DNA of 64,000 nucleotides from Streptomyces natalensis ATCC 27448 (GTDB lineage Bacteria; Actinomycetota; Actinomycetes; Streptomycetales; Streptomycetaceae). The notes under the pieces were generated by a model. It had not been told where the DNA came from, ran no database searches, and worked only from the letters and a program-made list of their open reading frames with translations. Both the position numbers and the translations under genes were made by a program. The stretch lies in assembly GCF_000935125.1 (NCBI RefSeq), contig NZ_JRKI01000061.1, forward strand, positions 682,001 through 746,000. The letters run 5' to 3'. Within the stretch, counting starts at the first letter, position 1. Every line of letters begins with the position of its first letter. Of the stretch, positions 26,487 to 35,774 are shown one piece after another.

Positions 26487-26504
26487 AACCTACGGTCGCG
26501 TAGG
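26487..26504 (+). promoter_or_regulatory. Inverted repeat overlapping the ribosome site of hemolysin III
   Basis: CCTACG (26489-26494)-GTCG-CGTAGG (26499-26504) is a perfect inverted repeat, extendable by one more pair on each side with one mismatch beyond. It ends four bases before the start codon. The size and symmetry fit a TetR-type operator, or an RNA hairpin that would hide the ribosome site. Confidence 0.5.
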
Positions 26505-26508
26505 TAGC

Positions 26509-27243
26509 ATGACGGCCATGACTTCCGCGTCCGACGCAGCCGAGAGCCCCACTCCCCCCGCGCCCTCCGCGGCCGGCGCGGTCTCCGCCGTCACCTCCGT
26601 CGCCGCCCCGCTCAAGCCCCGACTCCGCGGCTGGCTGCACGCCGGAATGTTTCCCGCCGTGCTGCTCTCCGGCGTGCTGCTCACCGCGCTCGCCGACAGC
26701 CCCCGCGGCCGCCTGGCCTGCGCCATCTACACGCTGACCGCATGCCTGCTGTTCGGCATCAGCGCGCTGTACCACCGCGGCAACTGGAGCGCCCGCACCG
26801 ACGGCATCCTGCGCCGCCTCGATCACGCCAACATCTTCCTGATCATCGCCGGCACCTATACGCCGCTCACCATGCTGCTCGTACCGGGCACCCGCGGACA
26901 GGTGCTCCTGTGGGCGGTCTGGGCGGCCGCGCTGGCCGGTATCGCCTTCCGCGTCTTCTGGGTCGGCGCCCCCCGCTGGCTCTACACCCCCTGCTATATC
27001 GCCATGGGCTGGGCCGCGGTCTTCTTCCTCCCGGACTTCCTGCGCACGGGCGGGATCGCGGTGCTGGTACTCGTCATCGTCGGCGGCCTCCTCTACAGCG
27101 CGGGCGGCGTGATCTACGGGATCAAGCGCCCCAATCCCTCACCGCGCTGGTTCGGCTTCCACGAGGTCTTCCACTCGTTCACGCTGGCGGCGTTCGTCGT
27201 GCACTACGTCGGGATTTCCCTGGTGGCGTATACGCACGCCTGA
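26509..27243 (+). CDS. Hemolysin III/PAQR family membrane protein
   Basis: A 244-residue protein. After an Ala/Pro-rich cytoplasmic head of about 35 residues come seven hydrophobic helices. PAQR/HlyIII landmarks are seen: SALYHRGNWS early, DHANIFLIIAGTYTPL in the middle, and HEVFHSFTLAAFVVHY near the end (the last two supply conserved His residues of the putative zinc site). The family acts in membrane-fluidity homeostasis or as proposed channels or hydrolases; the activity here is unknown. Two start codons lie at 26509 and 26518; the first is used here because AGGTAG lies just upstream. Confidence 0.88.
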   Translation: MTAMTSASDAAESPTPPAPSAAGAVSAVTSVAAPLKPRLRGWLHAGMFPAVLLSGVLLTALADSPRGRLACAIYTLTACLLFGISALYHRGNWSARTDGILRRLDHANIFLIIAGTYTPLTMLLVPGTRGQVLLWAVWAAALAGIAFRVFWVGAPRWLYTPCYIAMGWAAVFFLPDFLRTGGIAVLVLVIVGGLLYSAGGVIYGIKRPNPSPRWFGFHEVFHSFTLAAFVVHYVGISLVAYTHA

Positions 27244-27263
27244 GCCGGGCAGCCAGAACGGCC

Positions 27264-27292
27264 GGCCGCGACCCCTGGGGTCGCGGCCTTTT
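27264..27292 (+). terminator. Rho-independent terminator after hemolysin III
   Basis: GGCCGCGACCCC (27264-27275) pairs perfectly with GGGGTCGCGGCC (27277-27288), followed directly by TTTT. This is one of the few canonical T-tailed terminators in the window. Confidence 0.88.
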
Positions 27293-27316
27293 CGATGCCG
27301 TCATCGGGCACGGAGA

Positions 27317-27376
27317 TTGACAGTGCGCATCTTTTGAGAGTTACTTTCTTTTGCTGCCAACTCTCACATCTATGTG
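27317..27376 (+). promoter_or_regulatory. Promoter and two inverted repeats upstream of the MFS/TetR operon
   Basis: TTGACA (27317-27322) and TTACTT (27341-27346, 18-base spacing) make a good promoter. TGAGAGTT (27335-27342) and AACTCTCA (27359-27366) form a perfect 8+8 inverted repeat with 16 bases between, overlapping the -10. Directly after it is a second perfect palindrome, CACAT-CT-ATGTG (27365-27376). One or both are probably operators for the TetR protein encoded at the end of the operon. Confidence 0.65.
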
Positions 27377-27433
27377 TCTCGCTTTCGCCTGCGCGACGCC
27401 GACTCTCGCGTTCCCTACGTCAAGGGGTGTGCC

Positions 27434-29020
27434 ATGACCTCGCCGACCGGTCCCTCGACCTCCGCGCCGCCGCCCGACCCCCGCCGCTGGTGGGCGCTGG
27501 GCGCGCTCGTCGCCGCGCTGCTCGTCCTCGGTTTCGACACCACGATCCTGAACGTCGCGCTGCCGACCCTGGCCGCCCAACTGGGCGCCGGAACCGGCCA
27601 GCAGCAGTGGATCGCCGATGCCTACGCCGTCGTCTTCGCCGGTCTGATGCTCCCGGCCGGGCTCCTCGGCGACAGGTTCGGCCGCCGCCGGATGCTCCTC
27701 TGCGGCCTCGGCATCTTCCTCGCCGGCTCCCTGTTCGGCACCCTCGCCGACAGCGCCCCGCTCGTCATCGGCGCCCGCGCGGTGATGGGGACCGGCGCCG
27801 CGCTGATCATGCCGCTGGCGATGTCCGTCCTGCCCTCGCTCTTCGGGCCCGGCGAACGCTCCACCGCCGTCGGCGCGATCTCCGCCGCCTCGGCGCTGGG
27901 GCTGCCGCTCGGCCCCCTGGTCGGCGGCTGGCTGCTGGACCACTTCTGGTGGGGCTCGGTGTTTCTCGTCAACGTTCCGCTGGTGCTGATCGGCATCGCC
28001 GCCTGCGTCTTCCTGCTGCCGGAAACCTCCGATCCGGCCGCGCCACCGGTCGACACCCGCTCGGCGCTGCTCACCGTCACGGGCCTGGGCGCCCTGATCC
28101 TCGCCATCATCGAGGGTCCGGCGCGTGGCTGGCGCGATCCGCTGGTCCTGACCTCACTTACGGCGTCCGTCGTCCTGATCGCCGCTCTGGTGCTGCGCGG
28201 CCGCGGCCAGGAGCGGCCGATGCTCGATCTGCGGCTGCTGCGCTCGCGCGGGTTCTTGTGGAACACGGTCGCCGCGGCGCTCGGCACGCTCGTGCTGTCG
28301 GGCCTGATGTTCCTGCTGCCGCAGTACCTCCAGGCCGTCCTGGGGTACGACGCCTTCGGCACCGGGCTGCGGATGCTGCCGATGATGGGCGGGCTGCTGC
28401 TCGCCGCCAAGGGCAGCGGGGCGCTCGCCGCGCGGTTCGGGCCGCGCCCGGTCGTCACCGGCGGCCTGGCCGTCCTGGCCTGCGCCGCCTTCCTCGGCGC
28501 CACCACCGAGGTGCACGACGGCTACGGCGCCACCGCCCGGTGGCTGTCCCTCGCCGGCGTCGGCTTCGGGTTCGCCATGGTCCCGGCGATGGATGCGGCG
28601 CTGGGAGCGCTGCCCGCCGAGCGGGCGGGGAACGGGTCCGGGCTGCTGATGACGGTGCGGCAGATCGGCGGGGCACTCGGGGTGGCGGTGCTCGGCAGCG
28701 TGCTCGCGGGGGCGTACGGCGACCGGATCGACACCGCCGGGCTGCCCGCCCGCGCCGCCGACGCCGCCGGGGACTCGGTGGTCGCCGCCCACCTGGTGGC
28801 CGAACGGCTGGGCGTCCACCGGCTGGCCGCCTCCGCGGACCGCGCCTATCTGCACGGGATGGGGCTGGCCCTGGTGGTGTGCGGGGTCGCGGCCCTGGTG
28901 GCGGGGGTGCTGACGGCGGTGTTTCTGCCCAATCCCCGGGGTGGGAGCCACCCTGGCACCACGGGCCACCCCCGTACCGGCACGGCCATGGCCACCGGAA
29001 CATCGCATGCCCGAGAATGA
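27434..29020 (+). CDS. DHA2-type (14-TMS) MFS drug efflux transporter
   Basis: A 528-residue transporter with 14 hydrophobic segments, the size and layout of QacA/EmrB-type proteins. Motif A-like GDRFGRRRMLLCGLG follows TM2. Motif C-like GPLVGGWLLDHFWWG is in TM5, and DTTILNVALPTL, typical of DHA2 transporters, is in TM1. It should use proton motive force to expel lipophilic compounds. Start ATG 27434 has AAGGGG upstream. Its stop overlaps the start of the tetR gene (ATGA), the classic efflux-repressor pairing. Confidence 0.9.
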   Translation: MTSPTGPSTSAPPPDPRRWWALGALVAALLVLGFDTTILNVALPTLAAQLGAGTGQQQWIADAYAVVFAGLMLPAGLLGDRFGRRRMLLCGLGIFLAGSLFGTLADSAPLVIGARAVMGTGAALIMPLAMSVLPSLFGPGERSTAVGAISAASALGLPLGPLVGGWLLDHFWWGSVFLVNVPLVLIGIAACVFLLPETSDPAAPPVDTRSALLTVTGLGALILAIIEGPARGWRDPLVLTSLTASVVLIAALVLRGRGQERPMLDLRLLRSRGFLWNTVAAALGTLVLSGLMFLLPQYLQAVLGYDAFGTGLRMLPMMGGLLLAAKGSGALAARFGPRPVVTGGLAVLACAAFLGATTEVHDGYGATARWLSLAGVGFGFAMVPAMDAALGALPAERAGNGSGLLMTVRQIGGALGVAVLGSVLAGAYGDRIDTAGLPARAADAAGDSVVAAHLVAERLGVHRLAASADRAYLHGMGLALVVCGVAALVAGVLTAVFLPNPRGGSHPGTTGHPRTGTAMATGTSHARE

Positions 29021-29658
29021 GGGCCATGGTCACCGCACGTAGCTCCGCTTCAGCCGCGACATCCCCGGGGACGCCCAGGCCCGGCCTTCGGGAACGCAAG
29101 AAGATGCAGACCCGGCAGGCGATCCGCCGGGCCGCCTACCGGCTGTTCCAGGAGCAGGGGTACGACGCGACGCCCATCGACCAGATCGCCGAGGCCGCGG
29201 AGGTCTCGCCCAGCACGGTGTTCCGCTACTTCCCCACCAAGGAAGACATCGTGCTGACCGACGAGTACGACGCCGTCCTGGAGGACGGCCTGCGGGCCCG
29301 CCCGGCGGACGAGCCCCTCGTCGAATCGCTGCGGCAGGTCACCGTGGAGGCTCTCGGGGCCATCGCGGAGGCCGAGCGCGCCGAACTCGTCCAGCGCATG
29401 CGGCTGGTGCGCGAGGTGCCCGCCATCCGGGGCCGTACGGCGGAGAACATCGCCCGGGACGCCGAGATGATCGCCGCCGTGCTCGCCGAACGCTGCGGCC
29501 GTCCGGCCGACGACCTGGAGGTACGGGTCATCAGCGCGGCCGTTCTGGCGGCTCTTCAGGAGGCCATGCTGCACTGGGTGGAGGCGGGGCCGCAGGCCGA
29601 TCTGGCGGCGCTGGTGAACCGCACGATGGATGTCCTGGCTCGCGGCCTCACCCTCTGA
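29017..29658 (+). CDS. TetR family transcriptional repressor
   Basis: A 213-residue TetR-type regulator. After a 25-residue flexible head comes the helix-turn-helix domain, with QAIRRAAYRLFQEQGYDATP and the recognition segment VSPSTVFRYFPTKEDIVL. An all-helical ligand domain follows. Its ATG overlaps the stop of the efflux gene, so both are expressed together. It most likely represses the operon through the inverted repeats at 27335-27376. An internal ATG at 29026 is less likely because it has no properly spaced ribosome site. Confidence 0.9.
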   Translation: MRAMVTARSSASAATSPGTPRPGLRERKKMQTRQAIRRAAYRLFQEQGYDATPIDQIAEAAEVSPSTVFRYFPTKEDIVLTDEYDAVLEDGLRARPADEPLVESLRQVTVEALGAIAEAERAELVQRMRLVREVPAIRGRTAENIARDAEMIAAVLAERCGRPADDLEVRVISAAVLAALQEAMLHWVEAGPQADLAALVNRTMDVLARGLTL

Positions 29659-29664
29659 ACAACT

Positions 29665-29704
29665 CTCTGACCCTCTGGCCCTCTGGCCCTCTGGCCCTCT
29701 GGCC
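29665..29704. repeat. 8-bp tandem repeat
   Basis: Four perfect copies of CTCTGGCC in tandem (29673-29704), preceded by one imperfect copy CTCTGACC (29665-29672), with a further degenerate stretch at about 29715-29730. It lies just after the tetR stop, in an otherwise gene-free stretch. Confidence 0.85.
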
Positions 29705-29764
29705 GACCCTAAATCCCTCTGGCCCTCTGAACGCCGGGTCCAGAGAGCCCGGAGAGCACGTCGT

Positions 29765-29845
29765 CCGGTTACTGCGGGGTGCCGTCGTGGGCCGGTTACG
29801 GCGGGGTGCCGTCCGCGTCCGGTTACGGCGGGGTGCCGTCCGGGG
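29765..29845. repeat. 27-bp tandem repeat overlapping the 3' end of merR
   Basis: Three copies with a 27-base period start at 29765, 29792 and 29819, each beginning CCGGTTAC. The third copy contains the last codons and the TAA stop of the MerR gene on the minus strand. The period is a multiple of three, so each copy re-creates the same peptide end and stop codon. It looks like slippage duplication of the gene's 3' end. Confidence 0.8.
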
Positions 29846-30329
29846 CCGCGTCTCCGGGCTCCGGGGCCGGTGCGGCGTCCAGCCAGAAGATCGGCCCGCT
29901 GTCCGCGCCGGCCCGCGCCGCGGCGGCCGGTGCGGTGTCCTCCGGCGCCGCCCCGGGCTCCCCCAGCCGGGCCGCGAGCCGCCCCCGCAGCTGCGACAGC
30001 CGCGCTATACGGGCGTCGAGGTCGGCGAGCCGGCGCCGGGCGACCGCCTCAGCGACCGCGCAGCGGGCCGCACCGGGGTGCTTGGGTATCACCTCCGGCA
30101 TCCCGTCGGCCGGCAGCGTGGCCAGGAGGTGCGCGAACGCCCGGACGTCGCCGACCGTCAGGCCCGCGTCACGCAGCTCGCGGACGGCCTTCAGCCTGCG
30201 GATGTCCTCCGCGTCGTACTCCCGGTGCCCCGACGTCGTCCTGCGGGCCGTCAGCAGCCCCTGCTGCTCGTAGTAGCGCACCGTCCGCGGCGTCAGCCCG
30301 GCGGCGGCCGCGGCCTCACCTATCCGCAT
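29823..30329 (-). CDS. MerR family transcriptional regulator
   Basis: A 168-residue MerR protein. The N-terminal winged helix is MRIGEAAAAAGLTPRTVRYY, followed by the wing HREYDAEDIRRL, then a dimerisation coiled coil around residues 75-120. A Pro/Ala-rich tail has no obvious metal-binding cysteines, so it is more like drug- or stress-sensing MerR proteins. Its start lies inside the end of the amidase gene (14-base overlap), so the two are co-expressed. A MerR-type operator is seen upstream of the CurA-like reductase 2.4 kb away. Confidence 0.88.
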   Translation of the reverse strand: MRIGEAAAAAGLTPRTVRYYEQQGLLTARRTTSGHREYDAEDIRRLKAVRELRDAGLTVGDVRAFAHLLATLPADGMPEVIPKHPGAARCAVAEAVARRRLADLDARIARLSQLRGRLAARLGEPGAAPEDTAPAAAARAGADSGPIFWLDAAPAPEPGDAAPDGTPP

Positions 30330-31686
30330 GGGCGTCCTCCCCGGCCAGCGCCCGCTCCAGCCCCACGGCCGCCCGCAGCAGGTCCTCGTCCGCGCCCCGT
30401 GCGCCGACGACCTGGAGACCCAGCGGCAGCCCGTCCGCGGCGCGGCCCGCCGGCAGGCTGAGCGAGGGCAGCCCGGCGTTGCTCCACGGCAGGCACATGA
30501 CCGACGATCCGGTACTGCCGAGCCCCGCGGGCGCGGGGCCGGTGGCCGAGGGAGCCGTCCACAGGTCGATTCCGGCCGCGGCGGCGGCCCGCGCGAGCCG
30601 TTCGCAAAAGGCGGCCCGACGGTCGCGGGCCTCCTCGTACGCGGCGTCCCCGATCGTGTGACCCTGGCGGATGGCCGCCACGGTCTGTTCCCGGTACCGG
30701 TCCCCGAACCGGGGGAACCACTCGGCGTGGGCGCGGGCGACCTCGTAGCGGTTCATGGTGAAGAGCTGCTCGACGACCTCCTCGAAGTCGTCCATCACCG
30801 GCACCTCGCGGACGACGTAACCGGCCGTCCGTAACCGCTCCGTCTGCTCCCGGAAGGCGCGCAGGGCCTCGGCGTCGGCGCGCTCCAGATACGGCCCCAC
30901 CGGTGTGCCGAGCACCGGGCGCCGGGCCGCGGCCTCCTCGCCCCCCGCGTCATCGCGCCATCCGTCGCAGAGCACCGAGGCGGCAAGCGTCACGCCCGCC
31001 ACATCGGCCGCATAGCACCCGAGGGTGTCGAAACCGGCGGCGTTGGGGATCACCCCGCCGGCCGGGATCCGTCCGTAGGTCGGTTTGAAGCCGACGATCC
31101 CGCAGTACGCGGCGGGGCGGATCATCGAGCCGACGGTCTGCGTCCCGATGGCCAGCGGCACCATCCCGGCAGCCACCGCGGCGGCCGACCCGCTGCTCGA
31201 ACCCCCGGGCGTATGCGCCGAGTTGTGCGGGTTACGGGTCGGACCGGGCGCCGTGACGGCGAACTCGGCCGTGACGGTCTTGCCTGCCATCAGGGCCCCG
31301 GCGGCGAGCAGCTGGTCCACGACGGTGGCCTGCGGGCCGGCCAGCGCCTCGGGCGGCAGCGCCGACCCCGCCCGCGTCGGCAGGCCGTCGACGTGCACGA
31401 TGTCCTTCACACCGACCGTTATGCCGTACAGCGGCGGCCGGTCGGCGGGCCGTGGCGAGCCGCCGTCCGCCAGCTGCCGCGCCGCCGCCAACAGCCGCGT
31501 ACGCCGTCGCGGTTCGGGCACGAAGGCCCGCAGCCGCCCGTCGACCGCGTCGATACGGTCGCAGGTGCGCGCCGCCGCGGCGACGGGGTCGTCCGCGCCG
31601 GACCGCAGCGCCGCGGCTTCCGCCACGAGGGGTCGGTACCTCAGCAAGGTCTCCACGCTTTGCAGGCTACAACCGCCCACTGACAC
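30316..31686 (-). CDS. Amidase signature family enzyme
   Basis: A 456-residue amidase-signature protein related to GatA/AtzF-type amidases. The Ser-cisSer-Lys triad is supported by VGVKDIVHVDG (Lys) and PGGSSSGSAAAVAAG (the two serines), with a conserved GSMIRPAAYCGIVGFKPT block. It hydrolyses an amide or allophanate-type substrate that cannot be named from sequence. The GTG start at 31686 has no clear ribosome site; a second GTG 30 bases further in is possible. One in-frame TTA codon (30834-30832) makes translation bldA-dependent. It overlaps the merR gene. Confidence 0.85.
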   Translation of the reverse strand: MSVGGCSLQSVETLLRYRPLVAEAAALRSGADDPVAAAARTCDRIDAVDGRLRAFVPEPRRRTRLLAAARQLADGGSPRPADRPPLYGITVGVKDIVHVDGLPTRAGSALPPEALAGPQATVVDQLLAAGALMAGKTVTAEFAVTAPGPTRNPHNSAHTPGGSSSGSAAAVAAGMVPLAIGTQTVGSMIRPAAYCGIVGFKPTYGRIPAGGVIPNAAGFDTLGCYAADVAGVTLAASVLCDGWRDDAGGEEAAARRPVLGTPVGPYLERADAEALRAFREQTERLRTAGYVVREVPVMDDFEEVVEQLFTMNRYEVARAHAEWFPRFGDRYREQTVAAIRQGHTIGDAAYEEARDRRAAFCERLARAAAAAGIDLWTAPSATGPAPAGLGSTGSSVMCLPWSNAGLPSLSLPAGRAADGLPLGLQVVGARGADEDLLRAAVGLERALAGEDAHADR

Positions 31687-31690
31687 TCCC

Positions 31691-31708
31691 GCGGCGGGCG
31701 CCCGCCGC
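31691..31708. terminator. GC palindrome between amidase and reductase genes
   Basis: An 18-base perfect palindrome made of GCGGCGGGC and its complement, lying between the end of the reductase gene and the start of the amidase gene on the same strand. It could be a terminator for the reductase transcript. There is no T tract. Confidence 0.4.
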
Positions 31709-31730
31709 CGCCCCGCTCACCCGCAACGGC

Positions 31731-32735
31731 TCACAACTCCACGATCACGGCGCCGAGATGGCGTCCTTCGGTCAGCTCGCGCAGCGCCCGCGGCGCCTGC
31801 TCGATGCCGTGCAGCCGGGAGTGCGGGAAGGTCAGGGAGCCGTCGCGCAGCCCCTCGGCGAACCGGCGGTTCCACTCGGGGATCAGGTCCAGGTTGTCGT
31901 AGAGGGCAACGCCGCGCAGCGTGATGCCGTGGGCGAGCAGCGAGAGCGTGTCGAAGGACGTCAGGGCCGGGCCGCCCTCGGAGAGCTGGCTGGCCAGCGC
32001 GCCCACGATCGCCACCCGGGCGCCCTTGTTGGCCAGCGCGAGAGCGGCCTGGAGCTGTTCGCCGCCCACGTTGTCGAAGACCGCGTCGATGCCCTCCGGG
32101 GCGGCCCGGCGCAGCTGTTCCTCGATCGGGCCCGCGCCACGGATCACCGCGGCGTCGTAGCCGAACTCCTCGACCAGCCGGTCGGCCTTCTGCTGCGAGC
32201 CGGTGCTGCCGATGACCCGGGCGGCGCCGAACTGCCGGGCGATCTGCCCGGCCAGGGAGCCCACCCCGCCCGCCGCCCCGGTGACGAACACCGTGTCCCC
32301 GGGGCGCACTTCGGCGCCCCGGGCGATGCCCATCAGGGCGGTGGGCCCCTGGGAGAGGTAGGCGGCCGGATCGGGCAGCAGGTCCGGGTCCAGGCGCTGG
32401 ACCTGCGCCGCATCGAGCAGGGCGTACTCGCGCCAGCCCAGGCGGTGTTCCACCAGGTCACCGGGGCGCAGATCGCTGCCGGGGGCGGCCACCACCTCGC
32501 CGACCGCGGCCCCGTGCAGCGGCGCCCCGATCTCGTAGGACGGCATGGGCACGACGCTGGTCTCGTCCATCAGGGTGCGCATGACGGCGGCGACGCCCAT
32601 ATGGGTGGTGCGTACCAGCACCTGGCCGGGCCCCGGTTCGGGCAGCGGTACCTCCACGATCTCGAAGAGGTCGTCGGTGACCGGCCCCTTGGGGCGGGCG
32701 GCCAGGTGGACTTCACGGTAGGTGCGGTTCGTCAT
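31731..32735 (-). CDS. CurA/LTB4DH-type NADP-dependent oxidoreductase
   Basis: A 334-residue zinc-free medium-chain reductase. The Rossmann motif is VTGAAGGVGSLAGQIARQFG near residue 160. IGSTGSQQKADRLVEEFG is the NADP-specificity region, and FDNVGGEQL follows. It should reduce activated C=C bonds of enones or quinones. The start ATG has no ribosome site and lies two to three bases after the predicted transcription start, so the mRNA may be leaderless. The upstream region carries a MerR-type operator. Confidence 0.88.
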   Translation of the reverse strand: MTNRTYREVHLAARPKGPVTDDLFEIVEVPLPEPGPGQVLVRTTHMGVAAVMRTLMDETSVVPMPSYEIGAPLHGAAVGEVVAAPGSDLRPGDLVEHRLGWREYALLDAAQVQRLDPDLLPDPAAYLSQGPTALMGIARGAEVRPGDTVFVTGAAGGVGSLAGQIARQFGAARVIGSTGSQQKADRLVEEFGYDAAVIRGAGPIEEQLRRAAPEGIDAVFDNVGGEQLQAALALANKGARVAIVGALASQLSEGGPALTSFDTLSLLAHGITLRGVALYDNLDLIPEWNRRFAEGLRDGSLTFPHSRLHGIEQAPRALRELTEGRHLGAVIVEL

Positions 32736-32742
32736 GGCCGGA

Positions 32743-32773
32743 GGCTAGAACGTGACGCGCACGTCAAGGTCAA
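32743..32773 (-). promoter_or_regulatory. MerR-type operator/promoter of the reductase gene
   Basis: On the minus strand TTGACC (32773-32768) is a good -35. A TGACG-N4-CGTCA inverted repeat (32753-32766), inside a longer imperfect ACCTTGACG dyad, fills the spacer, and a weak TCTAGC-like -10 follows. A dyad placed between -35 and -10 is the hallmark of MerR-activated promoters. Confidence 0.55.
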
Positions 32774-32814
32774 ACCGGGGTGCCGGGGCCGGGACTTGGG
32801 GAGGGGCCGGGGCC

Positions 32815-32868
32815 GGGCGCGCCCCGGGGCGGCCGGAGGCCCAGGCGGGCGCGCCCCGGGGCGGCCGG
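32815..32868. repeat. 22-bp perfect direct repeat
   Basis: The same 22-base GC-only sequence, starting GGGCGCGCC, occurs at 32815-32836 and 32847-32868. It is itself rich in inverted complementarity and lies between two minus-strand genes. It may serve as a terminator for the thioredoxin-domain gene. Confidence 0.75.
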
Positions 32869-32871
32869 CCC

Positions 32872-34926
<2,055 letters not shown>

Positions 34927-34979
34927 ACCCCCATCCTTGCGCACCCGCGGACGCCCGCCCATGCGCCACGGGGGGGCGC

Positions 34980-35288
34980 ATGGACGGGGCGGCGAAGGCC
35001 CCGCCCGGCTGTCTTGCTCGCCGTCGCCGGACGGGGTTGCCGCTCGGGCTGCCTGCCGGGCACACATCCGCCTTCACGGGCCGCTACTGCCGCCATCCGC
35101 TGACCGGGGACCTGCTGCCGGTGTGGACCGCGAGCTGGGTCGCGCCGGAGTTCGGGACCGGGGCCGTCCTGGTCAACCCCGGCCATGACGCGACCGACCT
35201 GGCGTTCGCCCGCGAGGTCGGACTGCCCGTACGCTTCGCCCTCCTCCCGGCCGGCCGGGAGGAGGCCCCGGAGCACTGGCCGTGCTGA
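34980..35288 (+). CDS. Stand-alone leucyl-tRNA-synthetase-like editing (CP1) domain fragment
   Basis: A 102-residue frame whose last two-thirds match the CP1 editing domain of LeuRS/IleRS/ValRS: HPLTGDLLPVW, then FGTGAVLVNPGHDATDLAFA. The latter includes the GTGAV loop and the conserved GHDxxD where LeuRS places its specificity Asp. No HIGH or KMSKS catalytic motif exists nearby, so it cannot charge tRNA. It may be a free-standing trans-editing factor or a synthetase remnant. It starts 54 bases from the divergent YyaL gene. The next frame begins inside its stop region, suggesting either coupling or a frameshift in one gene. Confidence 0.6.
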   Translation: MDGAAKAPPGCLARRRRTGLPLGLPAGHTSAFTGRYCRHPLTGDLLPVWTASWVAPEFGTGAVLVNPGHDATDLAFAREVGLPVRFALLPAGREEAPEHWPC

Positions 35289-35632
35289 CCGGCGCCGACC
35301 CCCGGGAGCCGCTGCCCCTCAAGGCTCAGCAGACCGAGCCCGCGCAGCGATTCCTGCACACCCACACCGAACTCGTCGAATCGGCCCAGGAGACGCCGGG
35401 CGAGGCCGACAGGGCGACGCTGAAGGCCGCCGCCCAGATCAAGTCGGCGCTGCGGCAACGCCACATCGAGCAGGCGTTCACCCACCTGTACCGCATGCAG
35501 AAGTCCCTGGCGAAGAGCGAGGCGCCGCTCAGCGGTGCCCGCACCGTCTACGAGGTGCTCACCCACGTCCTCGCGGGCCTGCCCGGCCGCCGTACCGACA
35601 CGCAGCTCAACCGTGCCTGGCAGCTCGTATGA
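35282..35632 (+). CDS. Unrecognised helical protein coupled to the editing-domain fragment
   Basis: A 116-residue, mostly helical, charged protein with no signal or membrane segment. It begins with a GTG overlapping the upstream stop by seven bases. Joining the two frames (HWP then VLTGADPREPLPL) reads naturally, so one ancestral protein split by a frameshift is possible. The helical region TLKAAAQIKSALRQRHIEQA could be an RNA-binding helical bundle as in synthetase C-terminal domains, but I cannot assign it. Confidence 0.5.
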   Translation: MLTGADPREPLPLKAQQTEPAQRFLHTHTELVESAQETPGEADRATLKAAAQIKSALRQRHIEQAFTHLYRMQKSLAKSEAPLSGARTVYEVLTHVLAGLPGRRTDTQLNRAWQLV

Positions 35633-35774
35633 CGGCCGCCCCGCGGTCCCGGGCACAGTCGGCTCCTCAACTCGACTACGGGCCGGCCGCGGTGCGGCCT
35701 TGAAGCTGACGCAGCGGCAGCTTGGACGATGACTCCGTACGGCAGACACGATCACCCCACCGGAGGCATTCGTC

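Noticed and set aside
27295..29658. A 787-codon frame that joins the MFS region to the TetR gene
   Set aside because: The first part is out of frame with the transporter and Arg-rich; only the last 213 codons are the real tetR.
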